NCBI RefSeq assembly: GCF_003971235.1
Contig: NZ_CP034661.1
Span: 3,224,001-3,288,000 of the forward strand
Source: Chryseobacterium aureum
GTDB lineage: Bacteria > Bacteroidota > Bacteroidia > Flavobacteriales > Weeksellaceae
Length of the DNA: 64,000 bases
Direction: 5' to 3'
Numbering within the stretch: the stretch's first letter is position 1; each line of letters starts with the position of its first letter. The position numbers and the translations under genes were made by a program. The notes under the pieces are model-generated. The model saw nothing but the letters and a program-made list of their open reading frames with translations. It searched no databases and was not told the DNA's origin. Shown here piece by piece: positions 50,251-60,168 of the stretch.

Positions 50251-52839
50251 ATGAGAAAGAATATATTATTCCTTTTAGTCATCTGTCTTGTTGCTTCCTG
50301 TGCTACCAAAACAAAAAAGCCGGAGCAGCGATCAAAACTATTAAAAGGATTTTCCACATACTACAACACTCTTTTTAATGCAAAAGACGCATTGAACAGT
50401 GAGTTTACGACAAGAGATAAAGGGCATAAAGATAATTTTTATGCCCCTTATATTCCTATTCTGACTTATGAAGACCAGCCTTTAGGAAGTGATCTTGGAC
50501 AGTCTGAGGCTTTTGCCGAAAACTCTATGAGGATGGCTGAAGTAGCCAACAAACCAGCGGGAAGAAACGCTTCAGGACCTCCAGGAATGTCTGGCGGCGG
50601 ACCTTCCGGAACCGGGAGACCTGATGGGGAGCAGACCAAGGGAGCCACTACCCTGGAAATTGCTGAAGCAAAAGCTTTAAAAGCAATCAATAAATATTCG
50701 GTAACCAGAAATGGTGAAGAAAAAAACAAAACGATTTTTGATGCCTATATGATCCTTGCCCAGGCAAGAATTTACCGCGGGAAATCTTTGGAAGCCCTGG
50801 ATGCTCTTAACTATGTTTTCACTCATATGAAAGATGATAAGAGAATTCCACTGGCCAGAATTTATCAGGGTCTTGCTTATGATAAAATCAAAGATTACCA
50901 CAGAGCTCATGAAACTTTTGCCAAGCTTAAAGGAGATGACATCAATAAAAGCTATCAAAAACTTCTCAGTATTTATTATGCTGAATCTTTGCTTGATGCG
51001 GGTAAAAAAGAAGAGGCAGCCAAAGAACTGGACGATGCTTTCGAACTGAATGGCAACAGAAAACTAAAGAGCAGAATTGCGTATCTGAGAGGACAGGTTC
51101 TTGAAAATCTTGGCCAGAATGATAAAGCCAGAGAAAGCTATACCTCAGCTTATAAGTATGCCAACGATTTTGAATTTGAAGTAAAATCCCAAATTGCCAT
51201 TGCCAAAACTTTTAACGGTAAAGGCGACTATGCCGGAGCGAAAAATTATCTGGAAGGCATCAGTAAGAAAGGGACCTACGGATCCCGAAAGAATGAATTT
51301 TACTATGCTTTAGGACTAATGGCCAATAAAGCGGGAAAGAAAGATGAAGCCCAGCAGTTTTTCAGAAAATCACTTTTTGAAAAGGTTTCAGACCCTCAGA
51401 TCCGCGGACTGGCATACTATGAAATAGGAAAAAGCTACCTGGAAAAGAATGACTATATCGGTGCGGGAAGCTATTACGATTCTGCACTTGCCGTAATGAC
51501 TTATGAGCCTTCAAAAATCTTATTAAAAGATCAGTCTGAATACATTAAAAAGATTTCCAAAAACTACTATCTGATCAAAAAGAATGACAGTATTCTTTCT
51601 TTGGCTAAGATGGATAATACACAGAAAACAGACTACTTTACAAAATATATTGCCAAATTAAAGAGTAAAGAAGAGAAGGAAGAACAGGAAAGAAAACGTG
51701 CTGAAAGAAGCAAAGGATTTGATACCGGAGATTACAGTGCCAATTCTATTTTCGCCAATGGTTCTGCCAATTCTTTTGAAGATTTTGGGGTTACCACCAA
51801 ATCATTTTACTTCAGCAATACCGGAACGGTAAGCAAGGGAACCTCTACATTTAAGCAGGTGTGGGGAGATCGTGCACTTGCCGATAACTGGCGTTTTTCT
51901 AAGAAAATGGCTTCTATTGAGGATATGAAGAATGAAGCGCTGGGAGTAACTTCTGCGCCTAACCCAAGACGTTTTGAACCTGCTTATTATATTGAGCAGA
52001 TTCCTACGGATCAGGGTAAATTATCCCAGCTAAAAAAAGACAGGGACACTGCTTCTTTAGGGCTTGGAATTATGTATCAGAATTACTTTACCAACACTCC
52101 CCTGGCTACCAAAACACTGTATGATCTTGTGGATGTAAAGCCGGAAGAGAAAGTAATGCTCCAGGCATTGTATGAGATTTTCGCCATGAATTATGAGAAA
52201 AATCCGCAGGCATCTGAAAGAGCAAAACAAATTCTGTTGACAGACTATCCATATACTTCTTATGCAGAATTTGCCAGAAATCCTAAAAATCAGTCTTTCG
52301 TAAAATCCACTGAAGATGTTGAAAATGAATACAAAAAGGCGTATGCTTTGTTTGAATCTGAAAAATTTGCGGAAAGTAAAGACATCATAGATCAGACTAT
52401 CCAGAAATTCCCTAAAGATGCCCTGGTTCCTAAGCTGTATCTGCTCAATGCATTCAACGCGGGAAAATCCAGCGGAAAAGAAGTGATGATTCTACAGCTT
52501 GAACAAATTGCCTTGAATTATGCAAAGACTCCTGAAGGTGTAAGAGCTAAAGAAATGCTGAATTATCTGAAAAGTGATCTCAGCTTCCAGGCAACGGATA
52601 ATAAAGGAAATATGATCCCGCAGCAACAGCCCGGGGAAAGGCCTTCTCAGCCTAACACCCCGAATGGAACTGGTATTCCGCAAATGAACGAAGGGAAAGT
52701 ACAGCAACTGGAAAATGCAACCCTCCAGCCTCAGAATATGGGTGCTGCTCCTCCGCCAAAAACAAATCCTTCCCAGCAAAAGGATAAAAAACCAAACGAA
52801 AACAGGCCGCCGTCGGGCAAACCGCCAGGACCTCAATAA
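50251..52839 (+). CDS. sprE: Type IX secretion / gliding lipoprotein SprE (PorW)
   Basis: This 862-residue lipoprotein has lipobox LVASC (Cys16), a Gly/Pro-rich insert (residues 95-130), TPR-type repeats (AYMILAQARIYRGKSLEALDAL and others) and a Pro/Gln-rich C-terminal tail. Length, conserved opening LLKGFSTYYNTLFNAKDAL and repeat layout match SprE/PorW, which links outer-membrane components of the type IX secretion system. It supports a Flavobacteriia host with T9SS. Confidence 0.9.
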   Translation: MRKNILFLLVICLVASCATKTKKPEQRSKLLKGFSTYYNTLFNAKDALNSEFTTRDKGHKDNFYAPYIPILTYEDQPLGSDLGQSEAFAENSMRMAEVANKPAGRNASGPPGMSGGGPSGTGRPDGEQTKGATTLEIAEAKALKAINKYSVTRNGEEKNKTIFDAYMILAQARIYRGKSLEALDALNYVFTHMKDDKRIPLARIYQGLAYDKIKDYHRAHETFAKLKGDDINKSYQKLLSIYYAESLLDAGKKEEAAKELDDAFELNGNRKLKSRIAYLRGQVLENLGQNDKARESYTSAYKYANDFEFEVKSQIAIAKTFNGKGDYAGAKNYLEGISKKGTYGSRKNEFYYALGLMANKAGKKDEAQQFFRKSLFEKVSDPQIRGLAYYEIGKSYLEKNDYIGAGSYYDSALAVMTYEPSKILLKDQSEYIKKISKNYYLIKKNDSILSLAKMDNTQKTDYFTKYIAKLKSKEEKEEQERKRAERSKGFDTGDYSANSIFANGSANSFEDFGVTTKSFYFSNTGTVSKGTSTFKQVWGDRALADNWRFSKKMASIEDMKNEALGVTSAPNPRRFEPAYYIEQIPTDQGKLSQLKKDRDTASLGLGIMYQNYFTNTPLATKTLYDLVDVKPEEKVMLQALYEIFAMNYEKNPQASERAKQILLTDYPYTSYAEFARNPKNQSFVKSTEDVENEYKKAYALFESEKFAESKDIIDQTIQKFPKDALVPKLYLLNAFNAGKSSGKEVMILQLEQIALNYAKTPEGVRAKEMLNYLKSDLSFQATDNKGNMIPQQQPGERPSQPNTPNGTGIPQMNEGKVQQLENATLQPQNMGAAPPPKTNPSQQKDKKPNENRPPSGKPPGPQ

Positions 52840-52842
52840 ATA

Positions 52843-52872
52843 AAAAAAGCGAAGATTTACTCTTCGCTTTTC
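52843..52872. terminator. Bidirectional terminator overlapping the tsaB 3' end
   Basis: AAAAAAGCGAAGA / TCTTCGCTTTTC stem with a 5-base loop and T-runs both ways. It includes the last codons and stop of the minus-strand tsaB. Confidence 0.85.
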
Positions 52873-53537
52873 TTTTTCTTTACTCCATGAAAATCTTTGA
52901 GATAGAAAGGCTCAAAATAGGCCATATCTTCAAATTCTTTCTTTTCTATTTTTTCCAGTGTCTTTCTGATAAGATATTGGGAAGAAGGATAAACATTCTC
53001 ATTAAAAATAGCCTCAGGCAGATTGAGTATTTCTTTTGCCTTTTTAGCACCATCTCCTACAAACACTACTCTTTTATCCCTGAATTCTTCAAAAGAAGTT
53101 TCATCCAAGATCTTAGCTTCGGTCGGTGACAGCTCTTTTCCAGTATGGCCGTCATAAACGGCTGTATAAACCTCCATTCTCCTTGCATCTATCAATGGTA
53201 CTACAAAATCATAGTTATGGCCTAGAAAAGGCTCTATCATGCTTTCAAGGGAATTTACTGCCATCAAAGGAATTTTCAGACCATAACAAAATCCTTTTGC
53301 AGAAGCTGCTCCTATTCTTAAGCCTGTGTAGGACCCCGGTCCTTTACCCAGGCAGACAGCTTCGATATCTTTAAGTGAAATTCCTGCTCCTTCCAATGCC
53401 CATTCCACATAGGTATGAAGACTTTCAGACTGTTTGTAATTTTCAGAAACTTCTTCGCATACACACAGCAGTTTTTCATTGTCTGATACAGCTACCGAGC
53501 AGTTCCTGGAAGAGGTTTCAAGATATAGAATTTTCAT
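52857..53537 (-). CDS. tsaB: tRNA threonylcarbamoyladenosine protein TsaB
   Basis: This 226-residue ASKHA-fold protein partners TsaD/TsaE to make t6A37 in ANN-decoding tRNAs. Opening ILYLETSSRNCSVAV, GKGPGSYTGLRIG near residues 64-76, and the degenerate metal region identify TsaB rather than TsaD. The C-terminal KKKKSEE lies inside the terminator hairpin. Confidence 0.93.
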   Translation of the reverse strand: MKILYLETSSRNCSVAVSDNEKLLCVCEEVSENYKQSESLHTYVEWALEGAGISLKDIEAVCLGKGPGSYTGLRIGAASAKGFCYGLKIPLMAVNSLESMIEPFLGHNYDFVVPLIDARRMEVYTAVYDGHTGKELSPTEAKILDETSFEEFRDKRVVFVGDGAKKAKEILNLPEAIFNENVYPSSQYLIRKTLEKIEKKEFEDMAYFEPFYLKDFHGVKKKKSEE

Positions 53538-53617
53538 TTTTTTGTTTTAAGCTGACCGCAACATTGCCAAAGGCAAGATTGCTTATAATTTCTGCAAATT
53601 TAATCCATTATTTTGGA

Positions 53618-54367
53618 CTATTTTCTATAAATCGTTCTTGGCTCCGCCTGAGCGCTCGGATAGATGGTCATATCTGAAATGGTAACGTGTTTGGGTGCAT
53701 TAATGCAATACGCGATGGCATCGGCAATATCCTCTGCCTTCAGGGCTTCATAGCCTGCATATACCGTTGAAGCTTTTTCGCTGTCTCCCTTGAACCTTAC
53801 CAAAGAGAAATCTGTCTCTACCGCTCCCGGCTGAATATTGGTTACTTTAATGCCGAATTCAGTAAGTTCCAGTCTCATGCCTTCAGAAATTACATCTACT
53901 GCTTTCTTCGTTGCACAGTATACTACTCCGTTGGCATAGGTTTGTCTTGCGGCAACTGAACTGATGTTTACAATATGACCTAAATTTTTAGTTTTCATAA
54001 CCGGAATGATCATTTTGGAAACATAGAGCAGTCCCTTCACATTTCCGTCAATCATGGAATCCCAGTCATCTGTTTTGCCAGCTGATAACGGATCTAATCC
54101 ATGAGCATTACCGGCATTATTGATCAGAACGTCAATATCTTTCCAGTTTTCAGGAAGTGAATTAATGGCAGTTTCCACCTGCTCAAGATTCCTTACATCA
54201 AACTTTAAACTAAATATTTCGGTATATTGAGATAACTCAGACTTTACAGCTTCCAGCACTTCATTTCTTCTTCCACAGATGATGATTCTGTTTCCTTGTT
54301 TTGCAAGAAGCTCTGCAGTGGATTTTCCTATTCCGGAAGTGGCTCCGGTGATTAAAATTGTCTTCAT
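53618..54367 (-). CDS. SDR-family NAD(P)-dependent oxidoreductase (YdfG-like)
   Basis: This 249-residue classical short-chain dehydrogenase has TGATSGIG (7-14), NNAG, catalytic Ser in ISSVAA, YCATK (Tyr/Lys) and PGAVETDF. It resembles YdfG-like 3-hydroxy acid or serine dehydrogenases. The substrate is unassigned. Confidence 0.9.
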   Translation of the reverse strand: MKTILITGATSGIGKSTAELLAKQGNRIIICGRRNEVLEAVKSELSQYTEIFSLKFDVRNLEQVETAINSLPENWKDIDVLINNAGNAHGLDPLSAGKTDDWDSMIDGNVKGLLYVSKMIIPVMKTKNLGHIVNISSVAARQTYANGVVYCATKKAVDVISEGMRLELTEFGIKVTNIQPGAVETDFSLVRFKGDSEKASTVYAGYEALKAEDIADAIAYCINAPKHVTISDMTIYPSAQAEPRTIYRK

Positions 54368-54378
54368 AAAATTGTTTA

Positions 54379-54750
54379 TTAATTGGCATCAAAGGCCTGA
54401 AATGCATCTTTGATATGGTCAATCATTAAGTTCTTATTTTCATCAGGAAGAACGGAGATAATATCAAATCTGACCTCGTTATTTTTATTCAATTCTTCCA
54501 TATAGTGATTGGCTGCAGAAACTATAGATTTAATTTTAGTTTTGGTGACAGCTTCCTGTGGCAGCATAAATGCATCGGTAGACCTGGCTTTAACTTCCAC
54601 AACAATAATCAGATTGTCTTTTTCTGTGATGATATCAATCTCTGCTTTTTGGAAACGAAAGTTTCTGACCAGAATTTTATATCCGTTTTTCTTAAGATAA
54701 TCAGCGGCCATATCTTCTGCTATTTTTCCAAAATCGTTATGGTGAGCCAT
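54379..54750 (-). CDS. YraN family (UPF0102) nuclease-fold protein
   Basis: This 123-residue protein has the UPF0102 features: GKIAEDMAADYLKKNGYKIL, AEIDIITEKDNLIIVVEVKARS (an endonuclease-like EVK core) and TKTKIKSIVSAANHY. Its function is not established. Confidence 0.9.
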   Translation of the reverse strand: MAHHNDFGKIAEDMAADYLKKNGYKILVRNFRFQKAEIDIITEKDNLIIVVEVKARSTDAFMLPQEAVTKTKIKSIVSAANHYMEELNKNNEVRFDIISVLPDENKNLMIDHIKDAFQAFDAN

Positions 54751-54788
54751 ATTATAAATGTAAGAGTCCGGAGATAGGAGTTGGTATT

Positions 54789-55718
54789 TTAAAACTCAAT
54801 CTTTACTTTAGAGCCTACTTTCATTTGTACGTTTGCACCGATTAAAAGAGGTCTGTTGTCTTTAATATGTCCATTCGGAAAGGCAAATACTACAGGGAAT
54901 TTGTACTTTGAAACTCTATCAGAGATCAGCTTGTAGGCAAATTCATCAAAGCTTTCTTCATAGCTTTTATTTTCTTTCTCATCTCCCATATTGGTCATGC
55001 CGCCAACAATCAATCCTTTGATTTTACTGAAAACTCCAGCCAGCTCCAGACTCATGATCATACGGTCCAGTGCATAGAAGTTTTCTCCGATATCCTCAAT
55101 AAATAAGATCTTGTCTTTAAAGTCGAAAGAATATTTAGTTCCTAAAAGGGCGTAAATAAGGGCTAAATTACCTCCAACCAATTCTCCTTCAATATTTCCT
55201 TCTTTATTAAATTGGTGAGATTTCAGGTTGTATTTTGGCTTTTTACCTTTCAGAATGTCAAAAATCAGATCATAGCTTTCTTCTGTAACTCCAAAACTGG
55301 ATGTTTTGATGGTCTGTCCGTGGATGGAAACGAAACCTTTTTTCAACAGATAACTTTGAATTACTGTATTGTCGGAATAACCAATGTACCATTTCGGGTT
55401 TTCTGTAAAGTTTTTCAACTTCAGGTGCTGAATGAGATGCTGGCATCCGTATCCTCCTCTGGAAGCCCATACAGCTCTGATCTCTGTATCATTTAACGCC
55501 CAGTTGATATCTTTTGCTCTTTCCTTTTCTGTTCCGGCATAATTGTATCCGTTTGAAAATCTGGTGTAAAGGTGCTCTCCCAGAACGGGTTCAAAGCCTC
55601 TGCTTTTAATCATTTCTATTCCCTTTTCCAGTTGAGAGGCGTCTACCGCTCCGGCAGGGGAAATAACAGCTATTTTGTCTCCTTTTTTAAGAGACTTAGG
55701 AAAGATCATTTTTTTCAT
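54789..55718 (-). CDS. LD-carboxypeptidase (S66 family)
   Basis: This 309-residue serine peptidase of murein recycling removes the terminal D-Ala from tetrapeptides. IAVISPAG, the nucleophile region SRGGYGCQHL (a GGYG loop), YIGYSDNTVI and the Glu/His region FIEDIGE are visible. No signal peptide: cytosolic. The start overlaps the LysE gene by 4 bases. Confidence 0.92.
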   Translation of the reverse strand: MKKMIFPKSLKKGDKIAVISPAGAVDASQLEKGIEMIKSRGFEPVLGEHLYTRFSNGYNYAGTEKERAKDINWALNDTEIRAVWASRGGYGCQHLIQHLKLKNFTENPKWYIGYSDNTVIQSYLLKKGFVSIHGQTIKTSSFGVTEESYDLIFDILKGKKPKYNLKSHQFNKEGNIEGELVGGNLALIYALLGTKYSFDFKDKILFIEDIGENFYALDRMIMSLELAGVFSKIKGLIVGGMTNMGDEKENKSYEESFDEFAYKLISDRVSKYKFPVVFAFPNGHIKDNRPLLIGANVQMKVGSKVKIEF

Positions 55719-56401
55719 TTTGTTTTTTGATATTTTACTTCTTTTTTCTCTGCTTCTTCCAGCTGTTTTTCAAACTGATTGAATTTTTTGAAACTTTGCA
55801 GGAAAATAAAGAAACTGAATATAATAAGAATGCAGCCAACAACTCTTCTGATCTGGTTGGCCAGTTTTTGTGTTAATTTATCGTGAAACTGCTTGGCAAG
55901 AAATATCTTGGCAAGATCTATTGAAAGGTAAGTGGCCAGCACTATGCCTATGTATAAAATAAAACTGCTGGTGTCCGGATATTGATTCCTTACGGAAATT
56001 ACCGTTACCAGCCAGAAAAGGATTACTCCTACATTCAAAAGGTTAAAGAAAAAGCCATTGAAAAATGTTTTAATATAATTTTGGCCAATAATTCTTTCTT
56101 CGCCGGGCAAATGCATCTTTGTTTTGGTCACCAGCATTACAATTCCGTAGATAAAAATAAGAATAGAGGTGATCCTGTAAAACCCGGGATGTTTATCAAT
56201 TAAACTTACAATATCTGTACTGGCATAATAGGCTGCCACAATACATAATAAATCTGCAGTAATTACTCCAAGATCTAATGAAAGTGCATGTCTCGGGCCT
56301 CTGGAAAAGCTGGTTTCAATTAAAAGGAAAAAAATAGGTCCTATAAAAACCAGGCTCAGCATAAATCCTAATATGATGGCAGATAGTACAAGTTCTAACA
56401 T
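55715..56401 (-). CDS. LysE-family transporter
   Basis: This 228-residue inner-membrane protein has about six hydrophobic helices with the LysE opening LGFMLSLVFIGPIFFLLIETSFSRG and NGFFFNLLNVGVILFW in parts. Members export amino acids or related compounds. The C-terminus is a charged coiled region. It is coupled (ATGA overlap) to the LD-carboxypeptidase, so a murein-derived amino acid is a possible cargo; that is inference. Confidence 0.88.
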   Translation of the reverse strand: MLELVLSAIILGFMLSLVFIGPIFFLLIETSFSRGPRHALSLDLGVITADLLCIVAAYYASTDIVSLIDKHPGFYRITSILIFIYGIVMLVTKTKMHLPGEERIIGQNYIKTFFNGFFFNLLNVGVILFWLVTVISVRNQYPDTSSFILYIGIVLATYLSIDLAKIFLAKQFHDKLTQKLANQIRRVVGCILIIFSFFIFLQSFKKFNQFEKQLEEAEKKEVKYQKTK

Positions 56402-56572
56402 TAAGTGGGGTTTAAAAATGAATAAAAATTCATTCCGTTTTATACAAAGTTATACTTTATGATTTAATTATTCAATAAAGTTGTGATATATCAAGTGGAT
56501 TTTAAGGAGAGTTTAATGTGAAATTTTTAATGAAATAGGAGAGGAGCGTGTATTCAAAAGTTTTTGCAACAA

Positions 56573-56612
56573 AAAATAAAGAGGTCATTCCATTTAGAAA
56601 TAACCTCTTTTG
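56573..56612 (-). terminator. Terminator downstream of the frameshifted membrane-protein gene
   Basis: AAAGAGGT / ACCTCTTT stem with a T-run on the minus strand, 36 bases after the stop at 56648. Confidence 0.7.
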
Positions 56613-56647
56613 TCTTATATTTTTGTAAAGTATATTCAGCAATTTTT

Positions 56648-56914
56648 TTATTCTTCCAAACAGTTTTCATTGAAAACAAACTCGAAATCTTTTCTGATTT
56701 TAAGACCAAAAATACCTCTTTCAAAGGTATAAATAACCTGATTTTTAAACAGCATTCTTTTATAATCTATCCAAAAACTTCTGGTCATATAAGAATATTC
56801 ATAGGCATTTCCACTCAAATAAACGTAAGTTGTTTTTCCTTTCTGATGGCTTCGTACACTTCCAACCTCTGAAACCATACATCTGAAACAATACGTTTCT
56901 TTGGTAGGATTCAT
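56648..56914 (-). CDS. C-terminal part of a frameshifted small membrane protein
   Basis: This 88-residue frame (MNPTKETYCFRCMVSEVG...) continues open upstream for 26 codons without a start, and that extension codes a hydrophobic helix (FFGVTFPLIINGFFLINY). It therefore belongs with the frame at 56953-57159. Adding one base in the A6 tract at 56972-56977 joins both into a 170-residue membrane protein. Family unknown. Confidence 0.6.
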   Translation of the reverse strand: MNPTKETYCFRCMVSEVGSVRSHQKGKTTYVYLSGNAYEYSYMTRSFWIDYKRMLFKNQVIYTFERGIFGLKIRKDFEFVFNENCLEE

Positions 56915-56952
56915 TCCTGTAACATAATTGATCAGAAAGAATCCATTTATTA

Positions 56953-57159
56953 TTAATGGAAAAGTGACTCCAAAAAATATTTTCTTCCTTGCTTATTGAT
57001 ATTGATAATATTTCTTTTAATTAGAATATTACATAATATAACAAGAACAATCAGAACCAATACAAAAAGATAAAAATTGATAACAGTATTAAAAATGACT
57101 GTTATCAATAATATTGCATTTAAGATACTAAAGACAATAGATTTATCTATTCTTGTCAT
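56953..57159 (-). CDS. N-terminal part of a frameshifted small membrane protein
   Basis: This 68-residue frame has two hydrophobic segments (IVFSILNAILLITVIF, FYLFVLVLIVLVILCNILI) and ends shortly after an A6 tract. Its ATG overlaps the RNase R stop (TAATG at 57157-57161). With the following frame it would form a three-helix membrane protein with a soluble C-terminal domain. Confidence 0.6.
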   Translation of the reverse strand: MTRIDKSIVFSILNAILLITVIFNTVINFYLFVLVLIVLVILCNILIKRNIININKQGRKYFLESLFH

Positions 57160-59312
57160 TACTTCACAATCTGGAAATCAAGCTGCTTCTGGATCAAATT
57201 GGCTTTTACCACTTTGATCTGAACTTCGTCACCCAGCTGGTATTTGTTTCCGTGTCTTACTCCGTATACGGCATGGGTTTTTGCATCATACATGTAAGAA
57301 TCATCTACAAGATCTCTCAGCTTGATCAAACCTTCGGCTCCGTTTTCAGGAATTTCTACCCAGAAACCAAATTCTGCCACTCCGGAAATCACTCCTTTGA
57401 AAGTTTCTCCCAGATGTTTTTCCATGAATTTCACCTGCATGAACTTGATAGAGTCTCTTTCCGCATCTGCAGCCAGTCTTTCCATGGCGCTGCAATGTTT
57501 TGCTTTGTCTTCAAGCTCACCTCTGTTTGGGGATTTCCCTCCATCCAGATAATGCTGAAGAAGACGGTGTGCCAGTAAATCCGGGTAACGTCGGATAGGA
57601 GAGGTAAAGTGGCTGTAATATTCAAAACCAAGACCATAGTGACCAATAGGTTCTGTAGAATATACGGCTTTGCTCATACTTCTCATCGCAAGGGTTTCAA
57701 TCATATTTTCTTCCCCTTTTCCTTTGACGTCATGAAGAAGTTTGTTCAGGGATTCAGCTACCTTTTTGGTATTGGCAAGATTCATTTTATATCCGAAAGT
57801 CGCTACAAAATCTCTCAAAGATTCTAATTTTGCCGGATCCGGATCATCGTGAACCCTGTAAATAAATGTATTGTTCGTGATTTCTCCTTTTCTTGAAAGA
57901 GAGACAAATTCGGATACTTTTTTATTGGCCAAAAGCATGAATTCTTCAATCAGGTGGTTGGAATCTTTGCTTATTTTAAAATAAACACCTACCGGCTCAT
58001 TGTTTTCATCCAGATTGAATCTAACTTCACTTCTGTCAAATGTAATGGCGCCTTTTCTGATACGTTCGTGACGTAAAATTTTAGCCAATTTATCCAGTGT
58101 ATTGATCTCTTCCGCAAGATCTCCCTGTCCGCTTTCGATACGTTCCTGAGCTTCTTCATAAGTAAATCTTCTGTCTGAATGAATCACTGTTCTTCCAAAC
58201 CACTGTTTCTGAATTTCTGCATTATCATTCAGTTCAAAAACGGCTGAAAAGGTATATTTATCTTCGTGCGGACGAAGTGAGCAAACATCGTTACTCAACA
58301 CTTCCGGAAGCATGGGTACAACCCTGTCCACAAGATATACAGAAGTCGCTCTTTGATACGCTTCATCATCCAGGATCGTTCCCGGAACTACATAATGAGA
58401 TACATCAGCAATATGAACCCCGATTTCCCAGTTTCCGTTTTCCAGTTTTCTTATGGATAAAGCATCGTCAAAATCTTTCGCATCCTTAGGGTCAATGGTA
58501 AATGTACAGATATTACGCATATCCCATCGCTTTGCGACTTCTTCATCCGTAATGCTTCTGTCTATTTTATCTGCATCTGCTTCTACTTCCGACGGAAATT
58601 CATAAGGAAGACCGTATTCTGCGAGAATAGAGTGGATTTCCGTTTCGTGTTCTCCCGGAGCACCCAATACCTGAATAATTTCACCTTCCGGATTTTTATC
58701 TCCCGGTCTCCATTCTGTCATTTTTACAATTACCTTATCACCATCTTCCGCTGTGCTGAATTTTCCTTTCGGAATAAAGATATCTGTGTTGATTGACTTT
58801 TTATCACAAACTACGAACCCAAAATCTTTGTGGGCAACCTTCTGAAATGTTCCTACAAACTCTGTTCTGTTACGTTCTAAAACTTCCAGAACAGAGCCTT
58901 CTAATTTCTTTCCTTTATAATGATAAGTTATAATAAGAACCTTATCTCCCTGCAATGCATCCTTTACATTTTTGGAATGAACGAAGACATCATCTTCCAG
59001 TCCTTCCACATTTACATATGCATTTCCGCTTTGGTTGAAATCTATTATTCCGGTAAGTGTTCCTGCAATTTTTAGGTTCACGATATATTTTCCTTTTTCT
59101 ACTTCTTTGATCTTTTCAGATCCCTGAAGTTTATGCAGTGCCTGGATGACAAGTTCTCTTTGTCTCGGATTTTTGTAATCTATTCCGTCAGCGATCTGCT
59201 TATAATTATAAATTTTGGATGAATTCGCATTCATAAAACGGAGGATCAGTCTTCCGATCTCCATCAGTTTTAAATCATTTTTATGACTTATATATTTTCT
59301 TTTTTTTGGCAT
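57159..59312 (-). CDS. rnr: Ribonuclease R
   Basis: This 717-residue 3'-5' exoribonuclease degrades structured RNA. In order: a basic winged-helix N-terminus, cold-shock domains (DIFIPKGKFSTAEDGDKVIV), the RNB catalytic domain with the Asp cluster DPKDAKDFDDALS, TSPIRRYPDLLAHRLL, and a C-terminal S1 domain (KGVISGVAEFGFWVEIPENG). Normal RNase R layout. Confidence 0.95.
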   Translation of the reverse strand: MPKKRKYISHKNDLKLMEIGRLILRFMNANSSKIYNYKQIADGIDYKNPRQRELVIQALHKLQGSEKIKEVEKGKYIVNLKIAGTLTGIIDFNQSGNAYVNVEGLEDDVFVHSKNVKDALQGDKVLIITYHYKGKKLEGSVLEVLERNRTEFVGTFQKVAHKDFGFVVCDKKSINTDIFIPKGKFSTAEDGDKVIVKMTEWRPGDKNPEGEIIQVLGAPGEHETEIHSILAEYGLPYEFPSEVEADADKIDRSITDEEVAKRWDMRNICTFTIDPKDAKDFDDALSIRKLENGNWEIGVHIADVSHYVVPGTILDDEAYQRATSVYLVDRVVPMLPEVLSNDVCSLRPHEDKYTFSAVFELNDNAEIQKQWFGRTVIHSDRRFTYEEAQERIESGQGDLAEEINTLDKLAKILRHERIRKGAITFDRSEVRFNLDENNEPVGVYFKISKDSNHLIEEFMLLANKKVSEFVSLSRKGEITNNTFIYRVHDDPDPAKLESLRDFVATFGYKMNLANTKKVAESLNKLLHDVKGKGEENMIETLAMRSMSKAVYSTEPIGHYGLGFEYYSHFTSPIRRYPDLLAHRLLQHYLDGGKSPNRGELEDKAKHCSAMERLAADAERDSIKFMQVKFMEKHLGETFKGVISGVAEFGFWVEIPENGAEGLIKLRDLVDDSYMYDAKTHAVYGVRHGNKYQLGDEVQIKVVKANLIQKQLDFQIVK

Positions 59313-59608
59313 GTTAATTTTCTTTTTAATTAATTGGGTCTTATCTCAAATAAAACCTTTTTCTAAATCTTTCCGCATTCATTCCTTTTAAGGTTATTCA
59401 ATTTCATCATTAGATTCTTTCCGTGCATCATCAGAAATTATCTTTCAGTTTACTTAGAACGGGAGCTTTAGTTTTGTATAAATTTAATACAATTCTGGAG
59501 AAGAAAAGAGAAAAACCTTCTATTAAATATGTTTCAAATATAAGAAAGGCTTTGGAGAATAATAGAGTATATTTTCTATTGAACACTGCAAATGTACGAA
59601 TAAAAAAT
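59313..59608. other. Intergenic region upstream of rnr
   Basis: About 295 AT-rich bases between the rnr start and the rpiB terminator. A 63-codon plus-strand frame here ends inside the terminator hairpin and looks like chance. No clear promoter match was found. Confidence 0.4.
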
Positions 59609-59644
59609 AAATAAGGCTTGTAATATGATTTACAAGCCTTATTT
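59609..59644 (-). terminator. Terminator of rpiB
   Basis: A perfect 15-bp stem (AAATAAGGCTTGTAA / TTACAAGCCTTATTT) with a 6-base loop and T-rich tail, 5 bases past the stop. Confidence 0.9.
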
Positions 59645-59648
59645 ATGA

Positions 59649-60083
59649 TTAGCAAACTGCAATTTTATCAACTCTGTTCTGGTGTCTTCCACCTTCGAAG
59701 TCTGTTGACAGAAACTGGTCTACAATTTCAATAGCCAGTTCTTTTGATATAAATCTTGCCGGTATTGAAATCATGTTGGCATCATTATGTTGTCTTGCCA
59801 GGCTAGCAATCTCCGGCATCCAGCATAATGCACATCTTATTTTCTGGTGCTTGTTCGCCGTGATCTGAACGCCGTTTCCGCTTCCGCAAAGCAGAATTCC
59901 CAGCTCATTTTCTCCGTTTTCAACAGAGGTTGCAGCAGGGTGTACAAAGTCCGGATAATCCACACTGTTTGTGGAAAACGTTCCAAAATCCTGTACCTCA
60001 AAACGTTCTGAAAGGTAGTTCTTAACAATCTCCTTATATTCATAGCCTGCATGGTCCGCTGCAATAGCAATTTTTCTTTTCAT
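59649..60083 (-). CDS. rpiB: Ribose-5-phosphate isomerase B
   Basis: This 144-residue RpiB/LacAB enzyme interconverts ribose- and ribulose-5-phosphate. IAADHAGYEYK (with the ring-opening Asp/His), the active-site Cys in LLCGSGNGVQI near residue 65, and the C-terminal FEGGRHQNRVDKI identify it. TACCTTTG at 60122-60129 is a -7 candidate. Confidence 0.94.
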   Translation of the reverse strand: MKRKIAIAADHAGYEYKEIVKNYLSERFEVQDFGTFSTNSVDYPDFVHPAATSVENGENELGILLCGSGNGVQITANKHQKIRCALCWMPEIASLARQHNDANMISIPARFISKELAIEIVDQFLSTDFEGGRHQNRVDKIAVC

Positions 60084-60121
60084 AATACTCTTATTAAACT
60101 TTATTAGATTCTATTTCCTTA

Positions 60122-60129
60122 CAAAGGTA
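60122..60129 (-). promoter_or_regulatory. Promoter -7 element for rpiB
   Basis: TACCTTTG on the minus strand, 38 bases before the rpiB ATG. Confidence 0.45.
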
Positions 60130-60168
60130 AGAATAATAACAATTCGTGTTAGTAAACCCTGAGTTAAT

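Noticed and set aside
59423..59614. 63-codon plus-strand frame
   Set aside because: It ends inside the rpiB terminator hairpin and shows no protein-like pattern.
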